64,000 nt of DNA from Cytophaga sp. FL35. Lineage in GTDB: Bacteria > Bacteroidota > Bacteroidia > Flavobacteriales > Flavobacteriaceae. Each line of letters begins with the position of its first letter. The stretch's first letter is position 1. Location of the stretch: the NCBI RefSeq assembly GCF_014349235.1, contig NZ_JACSOH010000018.1, positions 1 to 64,000 on the forward strand, read 5' to 3'. The position numbers and the translations under genes were made by a program. Below, in pieces: positions 62,072 through 64,000 of this stretch. The notes beneath the pieces were generated by a model. It saw only the letters and a program-made list of their open reading frames with translations. It was not told where the DNA came from and did not search any database.

Positions 62072-62782
62072 ATGAAAAATCTGGATTGGCTTAAGACCGT
62101 TGTTTTGGCTGTCGCCATTGTAATTGCTGGATATTTTGTGGGCAATATGCATAGAGCCGGGAAAAAGTATGATCGCTATGTTCAGGTAAAGGGTCTTTCG
62201 GAGCGTGAAGTAAATGCAGATTTGGCGGTGTGGCCCATGACCATATCCTTAACGGGCAATGATTTGTCAACCCTAAGGCAAGACATTGAAGCCCAGAATA
62301 AGCAAGTGGTCCAATTTTTCAAGGAGCTGGGATTTAAAGAAGAGGAGCTTACCCGGGGCACCATCAACGTTACCGATGCCCGTGCCAATATCTACAACAA
62401 CAATGCACAGTACAGTCAGTATCGTTATTTGGCCAATATTGAAATAACGGTAAGGACTACGGATATTCCACGTTTGCAAAAAGCTTTGGCAGAATCATCA
62501 GAATTAATTAGCGATGGGGTACTACTCGGTTCTAAAAACTCTTGGAGGCCCATTGAATACATGTTTACAAAGCTTAATGATTTAAAACCTGAAATGGTGG
62601 AAGAAGCTACTAAAAATGCCCGCGAGGTCGCTGAAAAGTTTGCACGGGACAGTAAGGCTAAAGTAGGGGAAATTCGGGTCGCCAGACAAGGGTTGTTTTC
62701 CATTAACGATCGTGACCAAAATACACCCCAAATAAAACTTGTACGGGTGGTTTCTACCATAGATTTTCAGCTAGAAGACTAA
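62072..62782 (+). CDS. SIMPL-domain protein
   Basis: A 236-aa protein with one N-terminal membrane segment (VVLAVAIVIAGYFVG) and a SIMPL (DUF541) domain: VQVKGLSEREVNADLAVWPM, then LTGNDLSTLRQDIEAQNKQV and, near the end, AREVAEKFARDSKAKVGEIR. SIMPL proteins form oligomeric periplasmic or membrane-bound assemblies of unclear role. It follows hpt-adk by 9 bases and is probably in the same transcript; obgE has its own promoter after it. Confidence 0.9.
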   Translation: MKNLDWLKTVVLAVAIVIAGYFVGNMHRAGKKYDRYVQVKGLSEREVNADLAVWPMTISLTGNDLSTLRQDIEAQNKQVVQFFKELGFKEEELTRGTINVTDARANIYNNNAQYSQYRYLANIEITVRTTDIPRLQKALAESSELISDGVLLGSKNSWRPIEYMFTKLNDLKPEMVEEATKNAREVAEKFARDSKAKVGEIRVARQGLFSINDRDQNTPQIKLVRVVSTIDFQLED

Positions 62783-62857
62783 CTACGAGTATTTTTTCTT
62801 CAAATTCCTACTGCTTTCAATTTAGATAATCCATGTAGGTGTCTGTAAATGCGTACT

Positions 62858-62885
62858 TTTGTAGCCATTTAAAAAATTAATTTTG
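62858..62885 (+). promoter_or_regulatory. Promoter of obgE
   Basis: TTTG (62858-62861), a 16-base spacer and TAATTTTG (62878-62885) fit the flavobacterial consensus. The ATG at 62897 is only 11 bases further, so the leader is very short. Confidence 0.55.
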
Positions 62886-62896
62886 AAAGCGTACGC

Positions 62897-63916
62897 ATGA
62901 CGGAAGGTAATTTTGTTGATTATGTGAAAATTCATGCCGAATCCGGTAATGGAGGTAAGGGGTCTGCCCATTTGCACAGGGAAAAATATGTGGCAAAAGG
63001 AGGTCCTGATGGGGGAGATGGAGGCCGTGGAGGTCATATTATTGTTCGTGGTAACCAAAACCTTTGGACCTTGGTAGGCTTTAAATTTAAAAAGCATTTC
63101 AAGGCAGGTCATGGGGAACATGGCGGAAAGCAACGAAGTACCGGTGCGGATGGGGAAGATGTATATTTAGAGGTGCCCTTGGGAACGGTTATCAAAAATA
63201 CCGATACCCAAGAAACCATTTTTGAGATTACCGAACATAATCAAGAGAAAATGCTTCTTGAAGGAGGTATGGGAGGTAGGGGAAACTGGCATTTTAAGAC
63301 CAGTACCAACCAAACCCCAAGATATGCCCAATCAGGTATACCTGGGCAAGAAATAGATGTTACATTGGAATTAAAGGTGCTGGCAGACGTTGGGCTGGTA
63401 GGTTTTCCCAACGCCGGAAAATCAACCCTACTTTCCGTAATCACCAGTGCCAAACCTAAAATTGCCGATTATGAGTTCACGACCCTAAAACCCAATTTGG
63501 GAATTGTGGAATATCGCGATTTTAGAAGCTTTGTGATGGCAGATATTCCAGGTATTATTGAAGGAGCTGCAGAAGGCAAAGGACTGGGCCACTACTTTTT
63601 AAGACATATAGAACGTAATGCCACCTTGTTGTTCTTAGTGCCAGCGGATAGTAAGGACATTGTAAAGGAGTATAAAATTCTTTTGGACGAACTTAGAAGG
63701 TATAATCCTGAGCTTTTGGATAAGGAACGTCTCATTGCCGTTTCAAAAAGTGATATGTTGGATGAGGAATTAATTTCTGAAATACAGGACGAATTGAATG
63801 AGGGACTTGATGGAGTTCCATATATGTTCATATCCTCAGTGGCACAAAAAGGAATTACGGAACTAAAAGACCGTTTATGGTCTATGCTAAATGACGAAAA
63901 GGTACTGAAATCATAA
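62897..63916 (+). CDS. obgE: GTPase Obg/CgtA
   Basis: Essential GTPase tied to 50S ribosome assembly and the stringent response. The glycine-rich Obg fold is at residues 1-158 ([22 protein letters not shown]). The G domain has P-loop GFPNAGKST, switch [18 protein letters not shown], and SKSD in place of the usual NKxD (a variant I recall from other Bacteroidota members). SSVAQKGI is G5. The length of 339 aa is normal, without the long C-terminal tail of E. coli Obg. Confidence 0.97.
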   Translation: MTEGNFVDYVKIHAESGNGGKGSAHLHREKYVAKGGPDGGDGGRGGHIIVRGNQNLWTLVGFKFKKHFKAGHGEHGGKQRSTGADGEDVYLEVPLGTVIKNTDTQETIFEITEHNQEKMLLEGGMGGRGNWHFKTSTNQTPRYAQSGIPGQEIDVTLELKVLADVGLVGFPNAGKSTLLSVITSAKPKIADYEFTTLKPNLGIVEYRDFRSFVMADIPGIIEGAAEGKGLGHYFLRHIERNATLLFLVPADSKDIVKEYKILLDELRRYNPELLDKERLIAVSKSDMLDEELISEIQDELNEGLDGVPYMFISSVAQKGITELKDRLWSMLNDEKVLKS

Positions 63917-63926
63917 AACCTTAGGG

Positions 63927-64000
63927 ATGAAAAGTATTTGTTTGGTTTTCGTGTTATTGCTTCTAACGGCATGTGGGTCCGTAAAAGTGTATCATGATTA
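63927..64000 (+). CDS. Lipoprotein, cut by the window end (partial)
   Basis: Only the first 24 codons are inside. They encode a lipoprotein signal (MKSICLVFVLLLLTACGSV) with lipobox LTAC and lipidated Cys at residue 16. The following VKVYHDY is reminiscent of DUF4136 lipoproteins, but too little is seen to say. It follows obgE by 10 bases. Confidence 0.7.
   Translation, partial: MKSICLVFVLLLLTACGSVKVYHD

Noticed and set aside
1-64000. CRISPR array, rRNA genes or complete insertion sequences
   Set aside because: No regularly spaced repeats, no rRNA-like sequence and no transposase gene were seen in the window.

Overview
The window reads as a chromosome segment of a marine-type member of the Flavobacteriaceae (Bacteroidota). 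The signs are the flavobacterial promoter box TAnnTTTG upstream of several genes, the lack of strong Shine-Dalgarno sites, two gene fusions (FolK-deoxynucleoside kinase and hypoxanthine phosphoribosyltransferase-adenylate kinase), an OmpA protein with thrombospondin type-3 repeats, and the run nadK-DUF6089-uppS-bamA-ompH-ompH. I cannot name genus or species.

Positions 1 to about 9890 are accessory DNA: a compact integrative element that stops at the 3' end of a tRNA-Leu gene. It carries a tyrosine integrase, a 57-aa gene, several unknown genes, an excisionase-like HTH protein behind a set of small palindromes, a replication-initiator-like protein, a non-coding stretch with a cluster of TGCAAC motifs, a tail tape-measure protein, a scaffold-like protein, a minor-tail-like protein, and a divergent pair made of an XRE repressor and an unknown 183-aa protein. 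No capsid, portal or terminase gene lies inside it, so it looks like a phage satellite, a hybrid plasmid/phage element or a reduced prophage. It is the least explained part of the window.

Positions 9890 to 10190 hold tRNA-Leu(TAA), a broken second copy of the 5' part of tRNA-Leu interrupted by a 29-nt hairpin, a terminator, and tRNA-Gly(GCC), all on the minus strand.

From 10300 to the end the content is mostly core. It includes DNA repair and RNA modification (mutS, SpoU methylase), folate and nucleotide metabolism (folK-dNK, purK-purE, hpt-adk, 5'(3')-nucleotidase), protein quality control (sppA, tig-clpP-clpX, M3 peptidase), cofactors (pdxJ, nadK), envelope biogenesis (uppS, bamA, two Skp/OmpH genes, AsmA, OmpA-like), glycine cleavage (gcvP), an ECF sigma factor with a small ZAS-type anti-sigma candidate, and obgE. 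The standout is a 2268-aa soluble histidine kinase with about 16 PAS domains, 14 of them a regular tandem array of about 127 residues, paired with a single-domain response regulator. The window ends inside a lipoprotein gene.
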